The notes under the pieces: model-generated | Told to the model about the DNA's origin: nothing | Database searches by the model: none | What the model saw: only the letters and a program-made list of their open reading frames with translations | Origin: Anoplolepis gracilipes | Taxonomy: Eukaryota; Arthropoda; Insecta; Hymenoptera; Formicidae | Assembly: GCF_047496725.1 (NCBI RefSeq) | Contig: NC_132976.1 | Coordinates: forward strand, 4,184,001-4,248,000 | Length of the DNA: 64,000 nucleotides | Direction: 5' to 3' | Program-made: the position numbers and the translations under genes | Part shown: one piece after another, positions 1 through 11,600 of the stretch | How the letters are laid out: every line of letters starts with the position of its first letter | How positions within the stretch are numbered: position 1 is the stretch's first letter

Positions 1-205
1 ATACACCAAAGTCTCCGATCAGATTATTTACTGCGTTTGAGCTCTGATAAAATTTCCCATTGGACTTAAACAGGTCACCGATAAGCATCGATACATGCCG
101 ACGATAGCGGATATACATGTACATATTTGCTTATTCGTTTCCGCCTCATGTGAGACGTATATTAGTTTAGTAATCTAATAAACGATCGCCTGTGTTCTAC
201 GGCAG
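1..205. other. Intronic or flanking sequence upstream of first visible DNAI7 exon
   Basis: No exon was recognised here. The stretch ends in a splice-acceptor-like CAG at 203-205, directly before the first readable DNAI7-like exon. The earlier exons of that gene lie outside the window or were not recognised. Confidence 0.4.
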
Positions 206-3200
206 AAAATCAATCGAAATACATTTCGAGGAATTGAAATTGACAATTAAAATAGCCCTTGATATCGATTGCTATTGCATGGCGATTCGAGCGTTATGGT
301 TGAATCACGATTATACTCCGATTGCGCAATCTCGTACGTCGCACCAAGATTGCCAGAGGAATATGAAAACATGTATACCATAGGTATGTACAAACTACAA
401 ATATTGCCCACCATATATAATATTTATTTATTATTTATTATACAAATATTATATATTATCTAGTTGTCTATTTATTATTTATTGTTTATCTACTTATATA
501 TTTATTATTATTTATACAGATTATATTTATATTATCTATATAATTATTGTATAATTATTATATAAATACTATATATTATTTATTTTTTTATTATATAAAT
601 ATTATAACTTTTATCTTTGTCACTCAAATTTTTTTCTTACGCATATATTTCAGATTTCTTTGCTTATTGCCAAAACGAGTATGACGCAAAATTAAAAATA
701 CGCGAAGATCAAGTCGAAGGCCGTCAATTGCGACTGGAGGAAAAGAAAGTTATACTTGAAAAGATAGAGAACCCACCGGTCCAAGCGCCTACGAAACCCG
801 AAAGGAAAAGAAAACAAAAGAAACTAGGTGTCCTGGGAGTGAAGCGTCCGGAACCGGACGTGGAACAGGAAACGGAAAAGCTACCGTATCTACCCTACAC
901 CGGACGAGATCATTTTACAAAGAGATGGTATACGAGCCACGAAATTAATTTGATTAATACTCACATATTTTGACATTACGAATTCTTTTTAATAATACAA
1001 ATTTTATATATTTTATGCGCAATATGTTGAAGATAGAAAAATAAAGCGACTCATAAATATTGACTTATTTCGATTTGTTCTAATTTTATGTAATATTATA
1101 TATTCTGTAAAAAATATCAAAGTCATTATTATAATGTAGCCAAGAGAAATAATTATTACCGCAAGAAATATATTGTTACAGATGAAGCGCGAAAGGAGAT
1201 TAGAAAATTACTGTTCACGCGATGCGAAAAGACGGAGATAAATTTGCGAAAATACAGAATACTCGGCGGTGCATTACACATCGATTTAGTTTATCAGCCG
1301 CCACAACCCAAGAACATGAGCAGAAATATTATGCTTACCACCTGTAATCATAATAATTATTCTAATTAATTGCAAAGAATTATTATATTTTTCGACACTT
1401 AAATTTTACTTTATTCGCAGTACAAGTTCCGGAAGTTCAAGAAGTTGAAATATGTCCCATTTTGTAAACCGTATAAGGCATCACCGCCGACACCCGATTC
1501 TGAAAGGACGCCGGAAGTGATTAAGGTAGAGATGAAAGCTTTGGAAACTGCACTGATTCTAGTAACTTCAAAGTACTTTCTCTAACTCAATTTGTAAGAA
1601 ATTTATTATCCTCTCTCAAGAAAATTTCTTTTTTTTAAATTAATAGATTCTCATCATTTTGTTATAAGCAAGAATTTAGAAATATGATACAGATTTTAAA
1701 ACAAAATTTTTTATCGAAATTTTGGAGTAGATGGACCACGCAAAAAATAATTTTTTATTCTAGATGGATCGCTTTTGTAGAAAAACTAATATAATATAAT
1801 AAAAACTAATTTAAATAAAATTTTCTTAAGAAAATCAAGGTCAAAGTTTTTACTATTGCGTCCAATTTCTTTCTCATTTTCATGATTGCATTTATACATC
1901 CAAATATGTATTATACTGACGCATTCTTTTTTTACATACTTTCCAGTTCTATTATTTGGTTTGAACCTCCGTTGGTGCCACACTGGATACCCGAAAAAAA
2001 CATATGGTCCACGCAAGATGTGCATAATATTAAATGTAACGAGGAGAAGCAGACTATCACGTTCAGAACCGGTAGACTGGGCGTCCACGCGGTCTCGTTG
2101 CTTTCAAGTTCGTCAACATCTCCTTTCAAAGTTGGGAGCTCAAGTCTGAAATGGGCAGAAACGCTCGTGGCGGGATTGTGCTCAATATATCCGGCGCCAT
2201 CATTCAAGCAGAATTTATCGGCGGGGTATTCAATTTTATCAATCACATCAAGTTTGATCAAATAATTTTTATGTGTAAAAAAAATTTCTAAATCTTTTTA
2301 CAAATTCTCAAAAAGAAAAAAAAACATACAATAATCTATATTAACGACAGTATAAGATATATTAGTAATTTTACATTACGTTTATATTAAATATAATTTT
2401 CTTTTTATGCTTGAGAATACTCTTATATTTTTAAAAATACTGGATAATAAAATAAATTATTGTTTCTCATGAAATGCAAGGTAAAATTGCAAATTATATT
2501 ACGATAATGTCATTTAGTTTTTGTAGGAGGATTTGATCTGTCTAAATTCGTTGGCTGGTGGTACGTCGATGGCGCTCAAAGCAATTATGGGAGAATATAT
2601 GAGACTGTATCTCTTGATTGAGGTACTCCTTTTAGCTCTCTCTGTCTTTTCTGTATGAGTGTTTTTTATTAATACAAAACATTTTCTTCTTTCGTAAAAG
2701 ATGCGTGATGCCGAATGCGACCTGTTTCCGGAACGAGATGCTTTCGGATATGTGAAGGCTCTTCCGATAAAGCATCCTGTAACAGAGAAGCATTTGCGAG
2801 AGTGTATCGCTCTACTTTGCACGACGTATACATTCTCTTGGTCACGCTGGAACGCTAGTCGAAATTCCAGAGAAATTGTCATACAATTTAAAGAACTTCA
2901 CGGATGCGTCGCAAGAGAGGTAGCGCGTTTAATTATTTATCGGAAGACTCATTAAATACAACAATAGTTACAACTATTGTTGTTCGTACAGTAGAATATA
3001 TACATATAATAAAAATAATTAGATAAAGTTCTATCAGATCTTACTAGAATATTTTATTTTTCTATAGCGAACAAACTTGATTCTTTTGGTAACTCGCTTG
3101 CGAACAAAGACAGTATCCTGTACCGATGTGAGTTCAAAATTTTCTGATGTTCTTTTTGATGATTCCTTTTGAAAATTCAAAGGTAAACATATTTAATTCG

Positions 3201-3660
3201 AAAGATTGAAAGCACATATATACACAATCATGTCTACATAGTTATATTTTTCGAATTTTTTAAAATGATTTATCTTTAATTATTTTGAAGATAAATCATG
3301 CCATTAATAAATATGTAGTTATACCATAAATAAAGATAATATTATAATTTTATAATCTTATATACACAGAAATTGAATTATATAGTTTATTATGCATCTA
3401 AGCGAAAGAATAATATCGGAACCAATACAAAATTTTTTGGATTGATCGGAGAAAAGACAGTGCATTTAAAAAAAAAGATAAGATGTCACTGACTGTAAGA
3501 TGTTTTTTCTTGGTAGTTTTATGCTGATCTGCATCACTTAGCGCTACAGAACGCCCGGATTAAAAGTCGTCTTTTGATGAAGAATGTTTTTTTCAAACTT
3601 ACCAATACCGTCACGGAACTTTTGGGTTACACTAATGTAATCAACATGTCATCTGAATAA
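206..3660 (+). pseudogene. DNAI7 (CASC1)-like axonemal dynein intermediate chain, 3' part, with several frameshifts
   Basis: DNAI7/CASC1 proteins belong to the inner-arm dynein machinery of motile cilia and flagella; in an insect the expected site is the sperm tail. Exons read at 206-383, 654-927, 1182-1343, 1421-1572, 1947-2225, 2527-2622, 2701-2919, 3068-3182 and 3517-3660, all with GT-AG borders and agreeing phases. Family blocks are visible: EINLRKYRILGG (exon 3), IWFEPPLVPHW and a TFRTGR block (exon 5), SFQSWELK (exon 5), LPIKHPVTEKHL and FSWSRWN (exon 7). The terminal exon is open to TAA at 3658-3660. The frame changes inside exons near 314, 896, 1465, 2085-2091 and 3170; each restored frame then matches the phase of the next splice site. 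This fits a young pseudogene or local assembly indels. The family call is from memory of the protein, not a search. Confidence 0.78.
3517..3660 (+). CDS. Terminal exon of the DNAI7-like gene
   Basis: The exon follows a pyrimidine-rich acceptor (TTTTTTCTTGGTAG) and is fully open for 47 codons plus TAA, starting FYADLHHLALQ and ending NMSSE. It joins in phase 0 to exon 3068-3182 once that exon's frameshift is allowed for. A possible poly(A) signal AATAAA lies at 3682-3687, just downstream of the stop. Decayed copies of this exon occur at about 15030 and 20240, so it marks the left side of the segmental duplication. Confidence 0.72.
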   Translation, partial: FYADLHHLALQNARIKSRLLMKNVFFKLTNTVTELLGYTNVINMSSE

Positions 3661-4850
3661 GTGTTTTTTCGCAGAAAGAGAAATAAATGCAATATATTCT
3701 TTATTCGGTTTATTGAATTCTGTTCTTCCATATTTATGAGCTGACGTGTATTGTGAACTTTGTGCTTCTTTCTAAAAACAAATGCAATAATATTGTACCT
3801 GATACAAAATTTTTCTTTTTAACATCTATCATTCCATTTCTTTAAATGGCAAAAAAACATTTTGATAAAATTAATAAAATTTTTTTAAATGTATAAATAT
3901 TTAATAAAAATATCACAATCGGTCTCTCTTAGATCAACATATCATTATTTTGCAGCAATTAAAAGTTATATTTTTATTATCAAAGATATAAATCTAGTAT
4001 GTCAAGTTTTTACAATTATTTGGTAAAAAGATGAATATTATCAAAATTGATACGATCTGATAAAAAGTAATATTTAATAAGTATCTGTAAATATAAATTT
4101 TTGAAGATAATTTTTAATTAAGAACAAGTTCAGTTATAAAAAAACAAATTTTCCAAAAATAAAATGCTAAATCAATTCTAGCGTCTTTTCTTAACTTGAG
4201 ATCAAACATATTTGTATTTACTTGATATACTCTTTATATCAAAATAGGAAACATCGATAGAGAACATTTTTCAGTCAGCAAATGGTATTACTCAGATTAA
4301 AATTCAACTATTTGCATCGCGAAATTTCCATTTGTTGCACATAAAATGTCGTACAAATCGACTGATTACATATATTTTTCTCTGCAGTTCTAGTAATCTA
4401 TGTTGTATCTGTATGTATAATATATATTTACGAAACCTACAGAAGCACAACTTTAATTATATTATACAATTCAACAAATAAAAGAAAACATAAGAAAATT
4501 AATAACTATTTCTTCTAATTTTACGTTGTGAATATAATTTCGACTTTTAAAATGCTTCATCATAGTACAATATTTAAGAAATTGATGAATAAAGTTAAAG
4601 AAAACTGAACTACTTTAACATACAGATTATATCATGTCATATCTCGTCAATCAACAAGAAATTGTTACATTAATTATAATTAATAAAATATTTGTGATTA
4701 AATATGAAATCAATTGAAGAAAGTTTGCGAATTATAAGGATCATTGAAGATCTATTAAATAGTTTTCAATTCAATATTTTTTAATTTTATTTAATCAAAA
4801 ATTTAAAGATTTCTTTAGTTTTTTTGGTGATTTTAATATATATATATGTA
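3537..4850. repeat. Segmental duplication block, copy A
   Basis: This block runs from inside the DNAI7 terminal exon into its 3' flank and aligns by eye, nearly collinearly, to 15030-16320. The two share runs such as AGTCGTCTTTTGATGAAGAATG and TAATAAGTATCTGTAA in the same order, separated by small indels and substitutions. Beyond the exon I see no coding content. The shared sequence ends near an (AT)n tract here and a (CT)n tract in copy B. Confidence 0.78.
3682..3687 (+). terminator. Possible poly(A) signal of the DNAI7-like gene
   Basis: AATAAA lies 22 bases after the TAA stop on the coding strand. The equivalent position in the copy near 15.16 kb is mutated. Confidence 0.4.
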
Positions 4851-4893
4851 AGCTCTTTAAACTTACATCTCCAGTTATTGGAATAAGTTTGCT

Positions 4894-4897
<4 letters not shown>

Positions 4898-4934
<37 letters not shown>
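4898..4934. repeat. (TA)n microsatellite
   Basis: Uninterrupted TA dinucleotides, located just after the end of duplication block A. Confidence 0.95.
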
Positions 4935-4936
<2 letters not shown>

Positions 4937-6047
4937 AGCAAATAATCGCTTACTTCGTAAAACGTCAAGAAGCTAAAACAATTGTCAATAATTATATTAG
5001 TGTGTTTTATATTGTTGTTACGATTTCATTCATTTTTCACCTTTGGAAAATTCATAGCTTAAAGAAAGGGAAAATTTTAAAGTGGAAAACTATTTAAGAT
5101 TAATAAAAGAATTTTACAACTATAAGGACGACCCCACAGATTTTAATGACTTTGATATATGTTGTCACATATTATTATCACATGATTCACTGATCTTGTT
5201 TTTCAATGTTTTTTTAAACCTCTAGATGGTTAATCCTTCCTTAATTTGTTTGGCGTAAAAAAAAATATTTCCACAAATATTAAGGAAAGATTGCAGCAAC
5301 TTTTCACATAACACTTTTTGCTAAGAAAGCAAGTTGATCCAGGTATTAATTACAAACCGATGAAAAAACCGATGATAAAATGTAGTGTAATAAAATAACC
5401 ATATTTGCCGTGCCTTTGTGTATATTTAAACGCAACTGTTTCTGGTAAGATAAGTAAAGTCTCAAAAGATAATGTGTTTTTTGTTGCAGAACAACAAATA
5501 TAAGATAATGACATTATTTTATTTAAAGGTTAATTTAAAAATTAGGAAAAACAAATCAAATTATTTTGGACTGAAGCTACGATAAATGAATATTTGAAAC
5601 GAGAGTCACAGTGCTTTATCTTCGGTGAGAGATGACTACGTACTACGTGAATGAATACAACAAATTTTGTGTACAGGTAATAACATAGAAACCATCAAAT
5701 GATGATGATATGTCTAAAGTTCAAAGCAACAAGTTTCTCTGTATTCGTATATTGATCTGCATATATTGTAGAAGATAAGTGCTCCTTTTGTAAACGAATA
5801 CAACAGAATTATAATGAACAAAAAGGGGAATTTATATATACGTAATTACAAATCTTTCGTTACATCAAATACATACACCATTCTATTCATTTGTTCTATT
5901 TATTTATTTCTCTATCACGTTATAATTTCAATTTCTATTACTTTTTATATTACATCAATTATTATATATTGTTGACATTATAATTATAATTATAATATAT
6001 TATTATATGTATATATAATTGTGTATGACAATGTTGATCTGAAAATA
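4935..6047. other. Intergenic AT-rich DNA
   Basis: No open exon, RNA gene or recognisable element was seen. It lies between the DNAI7 3' flank and the terminal exon of the first FAR copy, which converge here tail to tail. Confidence 0.5.
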
Positions 6048-7219
6048 TTAAGTACAGATCCACTTATACATCATCCACAAAACTGTAATAACGATGATAG
6101 TTTTCAATGTTGCAACAAACAGAGCCACCCTAAAATATTTTAGAATAAACACGTTAAAAATATGAAATAAATAATAAATTATTAATTATTTCTATAATTT
6201 ATATATTTATCCAACAACAAATTGTTTAAATCTTATTCTTTTTATTTCACATATATCTAAATTCTTTATGTATTAATATCTTTCTTCTTTAATTCCTTAA
6301 AAATTTTATTATTTAAATCATGTAATATTCATGTAGTAGCGTTATGTATTATATAATCTATGTGCGCGTGATTAAAAAACAAATTTAAAAATGTTTTTAA
6401 AGTTAAATTTTTATTTTCATAAAACCTAAATTTTTTACCTAATGTAATAAAATAATAATCACTCTTTAAACTCTGTTATTATTGTCGCTAATTTTAAATT
6501 TTATACACAGCGTACTTTAAACTGTCGGTAAATCTCACATTCGCTGATGCATGGATTACTATAGTTACTCTTTCAGCTAGCATTTGCCTGTCGGTAGCTG
6601 ACAAACCTAAGTTTTCTTCGCTAACATCACCCAAAATCGGAATTAATTTTTTGAAATTGGAAGATTGTTCTTTTCGCAGTTTATTGTATAACTAAAAAAA
6701 ATATATAACATATTTATTGTAATAATTGCCACGATTCTTAAAGTATCTTTAATTATTTGTAAAGAAAGTTGTACAATATTCTGATTATTTTACAATATTT
6801 TACTTTTAAATGTTCCGATTGATATTTTCAAATGTTCTATTTCATACATTATTATCAAATTTTAAAATTAGTTTTGTATAAAAATAAAAAAATTAAAAAA
6901 TTTACCATATATATGTATAATACAATTTTTTAAGAAAATTTTCCTATTTATATATTACAGTTCTTTAAAAAATACAGTATTGTAAAAAAGAAAATATTTA
7001 TGTATTATATAATTAACTTACCGGTAAGTTTAATATTTTTTCGAGTCTTTCGTTAATACCTGTTCCCTTTTTCGAACGCATTAATATAAATACTTCGCGA
7101 ACATCTGGACAAAATCGCAATATCTTTTCCATGTATACTTTACCCAGAAATCCTGTCGCGCCTGTCAAAAATATACTTTGTCCAGCATAAAACTTTGTAA
7201 TCGATTCGTCTGGACTCAT
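6048..7219 (-). pseudogene. Fatty acyl-CoA reductase copy 1, internally deleted
   Basis: FARs reduce fatty acyl-CoA to fatty alcohol with NADPH. Exon 1 (7022-7219, 66 codons from MSPDES) is intact, has the cofactor motif TGATGFLG and a GTAAGT donor in phase 0. Exon 2 starts at 6691 (LYNKLRKEQ, then GDVSEENLGLSATDRQ and VIHASANVRF) but its homology ends at about 6504, where the complete paralogue continues KKAVLINVRSTRD; a stop follows in frame. The only other exon is at 6048-6129, which enters in phase 2 with a hydrophobic tail (TIIVITVLWMMYKWICT, stop), like the last exon of the complete copy. The active-site YxxxK exon and most of the C-terminal FAR domain are absent, so no working enzyme is expected. 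Confidence 0.8.
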
Positions 7220-8621
7220 TCAGCTGGTAATCTTGTCCATCGTTATTAAAGCATTAATAACAATAACAAAACAATAGGCAAAATATATACAAGTGCACTC
7301 GGAAATATCATCGTTTCTTTCTGTCGATACCGTTATTAACTAGTAGAAGTTCGATTGGGAAATCACTGTGTATAAGCCATCAACGACGTATGCTATTTAA
7401 TTAAAACATAATCGTTTGTTAAGCAGACGTATATGCCACTATACGTATTAATAGAACGGAAATTCTGCAGACAAAGGTTAAAAGAGCAACTTTATGCAAT
7501 GCAGTAATATATGCCTAAACTATAGTTAGTATAGTTCAATAACTAATAGGTAGATCAATAATTAATAGATACAATGTTATTTTGTAGTTTATTCAATATG
7601 TGCATTGTATAATTTTATAAAGAATTGGAGATATAATTAATTTAAACAACAATATTATAAACAATAATAAATATCTCAATTCACTAATTAAGTTGAATAA
7701 AATACTTATGCATACATGTACTACTGGAAAATAAAAATAATGAAAATGATAAATAGCTAATTGTAAGATACTTACATAATACTTAAGAAATTTATGTAAT
7801 TTGAAAAAGCGGTTGTTTAAAAAAAAAACAATTGTTTTAAATACTTATGTGTTGTAATTACCATAATGTTTCATACACACATACAAAATAAATGTATAAA
7901 ATAAAAGAAAAATAATACAATAACTTTTTTTACCTAGGTATTACTTTTTTCTTATTTTACACATTTATATATTTAATTTTTTTATTTTTAAAAATTTTTT
8001 TAAATATACAAAGTTCACTCTCAAGAATGTGTGTGAAAAAGGTTCTTTAATTTATTTCTTAAACCGTCATCTTTCTTTTCTCCCTCACCAATTAAATGCT
8101 AATCAAAACTGATATGAATTTTATTCAGCTTGTTTATCAAATCTTCACGTATTTATAACGCATTTATATGTTAAATTGATTAACTATCAATGATTTTTTT
8201 CTTACATCCTTTTTTTGGTAGTTCTTAATGAAAATTTTTTATGTGATAGTATTTTATTTAATGGTGTTTTTGTACACAAGACGTAAGATGTAGAAGCAAG
8301 TTATTATCAAATGACAGGGAAAAGTTTCTCCATATTTATGCGCTAATGCATATTTCTATTTTTGTTTATAGCTTTCAATAATAAAATTCAATAGGATTAT
8401 ATCTAATAAATTTTCTTTCTCATCACAAAAAATATATTTAATTTGATTTCTTCAATAACTACAAAGCAAAGGTATATTAAAATAAACATAAATGTTAGTT
8501 ATAATAAATTTAACATTAGTAATTTTTCTCATTTTTATACAGTTATCTGTCAATTTTTATATAGTTTTATCTAAACCTAGTAGTGATCTAGATTATATTT
8601 CGATACGGTCACAATCATCTA
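7220..8621. other. Spacer between FAR copy 1 and FAR copy 2
   Basis: AT-rich with no supported exon. It should hold the promoter side of copy 1 and the 3' flank of copy 2. The stretch around 7680-7760 resembles 19140-19230 upstream of the decayed FAR copy 3 (shared pattern AAACTGAATAATATACTTATxCATAxATG and neighbours), so the duplication extends into the 5' flank of the FAR gene. A TTTATT at about 8253 (AATAAA on the - strand) could be a distal poly(A) signal of copy 2. Confidence 0.45.
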
Positions 8622-11600
8622 TTAAACCAAATTGTCTCTTGAACAATCAATTTCATTCATAAATCGATTCCATATTATCCGTATGAAGAAAATGCCGATC
8701 AACATTTTCACAACTCTGTCGATCCAAAGCATTCTGTAGTCATAAAAAGGTTTAAATTATTATTTGAAATTAGCAGTAATATATTCATATCGAATCATTA
8801 ATTAGAGCTCTCAAAATAATTTAACTAAATAAATCATTTCAAAAAGTTTAGCTCGAAACAGTCAAGCGGTTACTCGTTTATGCAATTCTATAAATGTAAT
8901 AAAATTTAATTCAAGTATTTAAGTATAATTTATATTTAAGTAAAATATATGTACATTTGTTTTTTGAAGATGAAGATGTAGATATCTTGAGAAAGTTATT
9001 CGCCAATTGCTTCGAGCAAAATAAATGTTTACAGCTAATATTTCATATAAATACAAGTCAAAAAATAAATGAGAAATCATGGGAGAATAATTTTATACAT
9101 AAACTATGGAACACATCTCACCTTTTATAATGGAATTTCGCTGCATCCTGTCGATCCGTATTCTCGTTTAAAAGATAAAATTTACTTGCTTTTATATTGT
9201 TTCTATGAAAAATAAAAATAATATTTTATTCACCTACGTAAATTGTATCTCGCAGTATTAGTAATATAAACACTAAAATGTTCTTATTTTATAATTAAAG
9301 AATGTTCCCAATTTTTAAGTTGACTGTTATTCTATTTCTTGAAATTAATATTTTTTAATAAAAACAAAAATGAGATAGTTAAACAGTAATCCTTCGCTCA
9401 TTTTCTGAAGATAAATAAATTTTAAGATTGTGTGACGCATAACTTTTTTGTCTTACTCACCTACAATATAGTTCTTTGTCGTAATTGTGAAGATCTTTTG
9501 CAAATCCAAAGTCTTGTTGACTGCTAGGCGGCACCTCGTCTGACAAACTTAATAGTTTTTGATTTCGAAAGTTCCATTCGTTCAATGAAAAGTGCGCGAG
9601 ATGTAGGGAAGTTATAAATATTTTCTTTTGCTGTCTTAGTAATCTGGAAGTTGGAACAATACTTTACTAATATCTCGATAATAAGTATATATCTTTCTGC
9701 GGAATGGTATTATTATTTTCTATAATGCAATATAATTTTTTTATTAAGACTTGGAGAAATTACTCTTTAATGCATAAACAATCTTTAGAGAAATTTCTTA
9801 TAAAAACGTCTCTTTATTTTATATTACAAGACATGAAGTAAGGTACTGTGTTTTTGTTTTCTTAATCTTTTTTGAGCTAAAATTAATAAATATATTCTGC
9901 TCGACCAATATAATCTTACCTGGGACTTTTGCTTGCGATTCGTAATAATCCGTCAATAAATATGGCCGGTATTATATGCAACAATAACACTAATATTCTA
10001 TAAAAAAAATAACTCTTTGTTGTAATTACTCCAGGAGGCCAAATTATATCTTCAAGAGGATTTTCCTCGATGATTTTCTCACTTATTTTCATCAATGCGT
10101 AGCGCGATGGATTCGTGCTGTGATTGGTCGAGCAATTATAAACGGGTGGATGAAAATTTTGCGTGTCGTTCTTCTTACTAACAAAATTAAAAATAATTAT
10201 TAAATAATTTACAGAAAAAGAATCTTATTACACACATTTTTTACAATATATTTTACAATATATTGTAAAAAATATTTTATGATAAATAATATTTTACATA
10301 TTTTACGATATAAACTCGTCACAACAATTAAAGGAACACTTGAATTTTCTTAAGAAATAGACAAAATTCAACCAGTTGTAACTTTCTTAAAGTTAACGAA
10401 ATTTAAATTTAAAAAAAGAATTTTAAAGTTTGAAATCTCTACTGTGTACTGGATATCAATTTTTTAACGTTAATTTACTTTATTTTCCATTTTTTTTTAT
10501 TGAAGTTAAGCAATTTCACAATTTCTTAATTTTCTGTTGTACATTTTGTCCCATTTTGTCTATTTTTTAAGAAAATTCAAGTATTATTCTAATTGTTGTG
10601 AGAAGTTTATAATAATGTATACATATATATTACATTTTATATAAAGATTTTAACTAGACTCTTAAAATAAAAAACAATACTTATAAGAATGCAGTTTATC
10701 GTACTTCATCACGCCACGTTTCCATCCTGCAACGATCATAGCTTTAACAACAATGTCAATTGGTACATAGTTATCACGAAGAGACGAATTATAATAAAGT
10801 ACTCGTATTATCCCTTTTCCACAACCAACCATCAATCCTACTGGACCATTAAAGTTGTCCAACCAGCCTTTTATAGGTTCATTTAACGGCGGTGTAACTA
10901 GATAGAAAAATGTTAATTTAGAAAATTTTATATCGATAAATTCAAATATAGATTTATTCTTACTATTCAATTTAAATTGTAGAAGTTTAAGCGAAATATT
11001 TAAATAGAAAGATATCATTTATATTTTAGAATGAGCTCTCTTTTAGTAGTACTCAAAATAACGTAAATTGCTTATAATTTATCGTATATTTTTTTTGCAA
11101 AAAAAATATAACTTATCTAAATTTTTTTTCTAGCTGTAGATAAAATTTATAAAACCAATCATGATCAGAATTATTATGATAAATTAAAATATTCTCTTAT
11201 ATGATATGTACGTTTGTTCAACGTTTACAATTCAATGACGTACTTATAGAAGGTCTGCAAATCACGCACGGCAGTGATTCGGAGTAATCATTTATCACCT
11301 GCTCTGCAAGTTTCTTAGTAAATATGTATTGATTCGGCATTGTACCTAAATATCTGTAAATAATCTCGAGGATATGTGTCAGTACTACATATATTCCAAA
11401 TAGAAATATATAAAAATGAGAATTATATATTATCAAAATGAGAAATATTATAAGTTAAATAATTCAAGTAAGAATCAATTTGAAAAAAGTTGTCACAGAA
11501 TTATTTCAAAGTCGCTTGCGATACATTGACTAAATATGTAATTCATAAAGAATTTCAAACATATTTATTGAAACGTATGTACAATTATTATAACGAAAAA

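Noticed and set aside
3540..3660. - strand open frame (FRDSIGKFE pattern) shared by the three duplicated copies
   Set aside because: The + strand reading joins the DNAI7-like exon series in phase and supplies its stop; the - strand frame is its antisense shadow.
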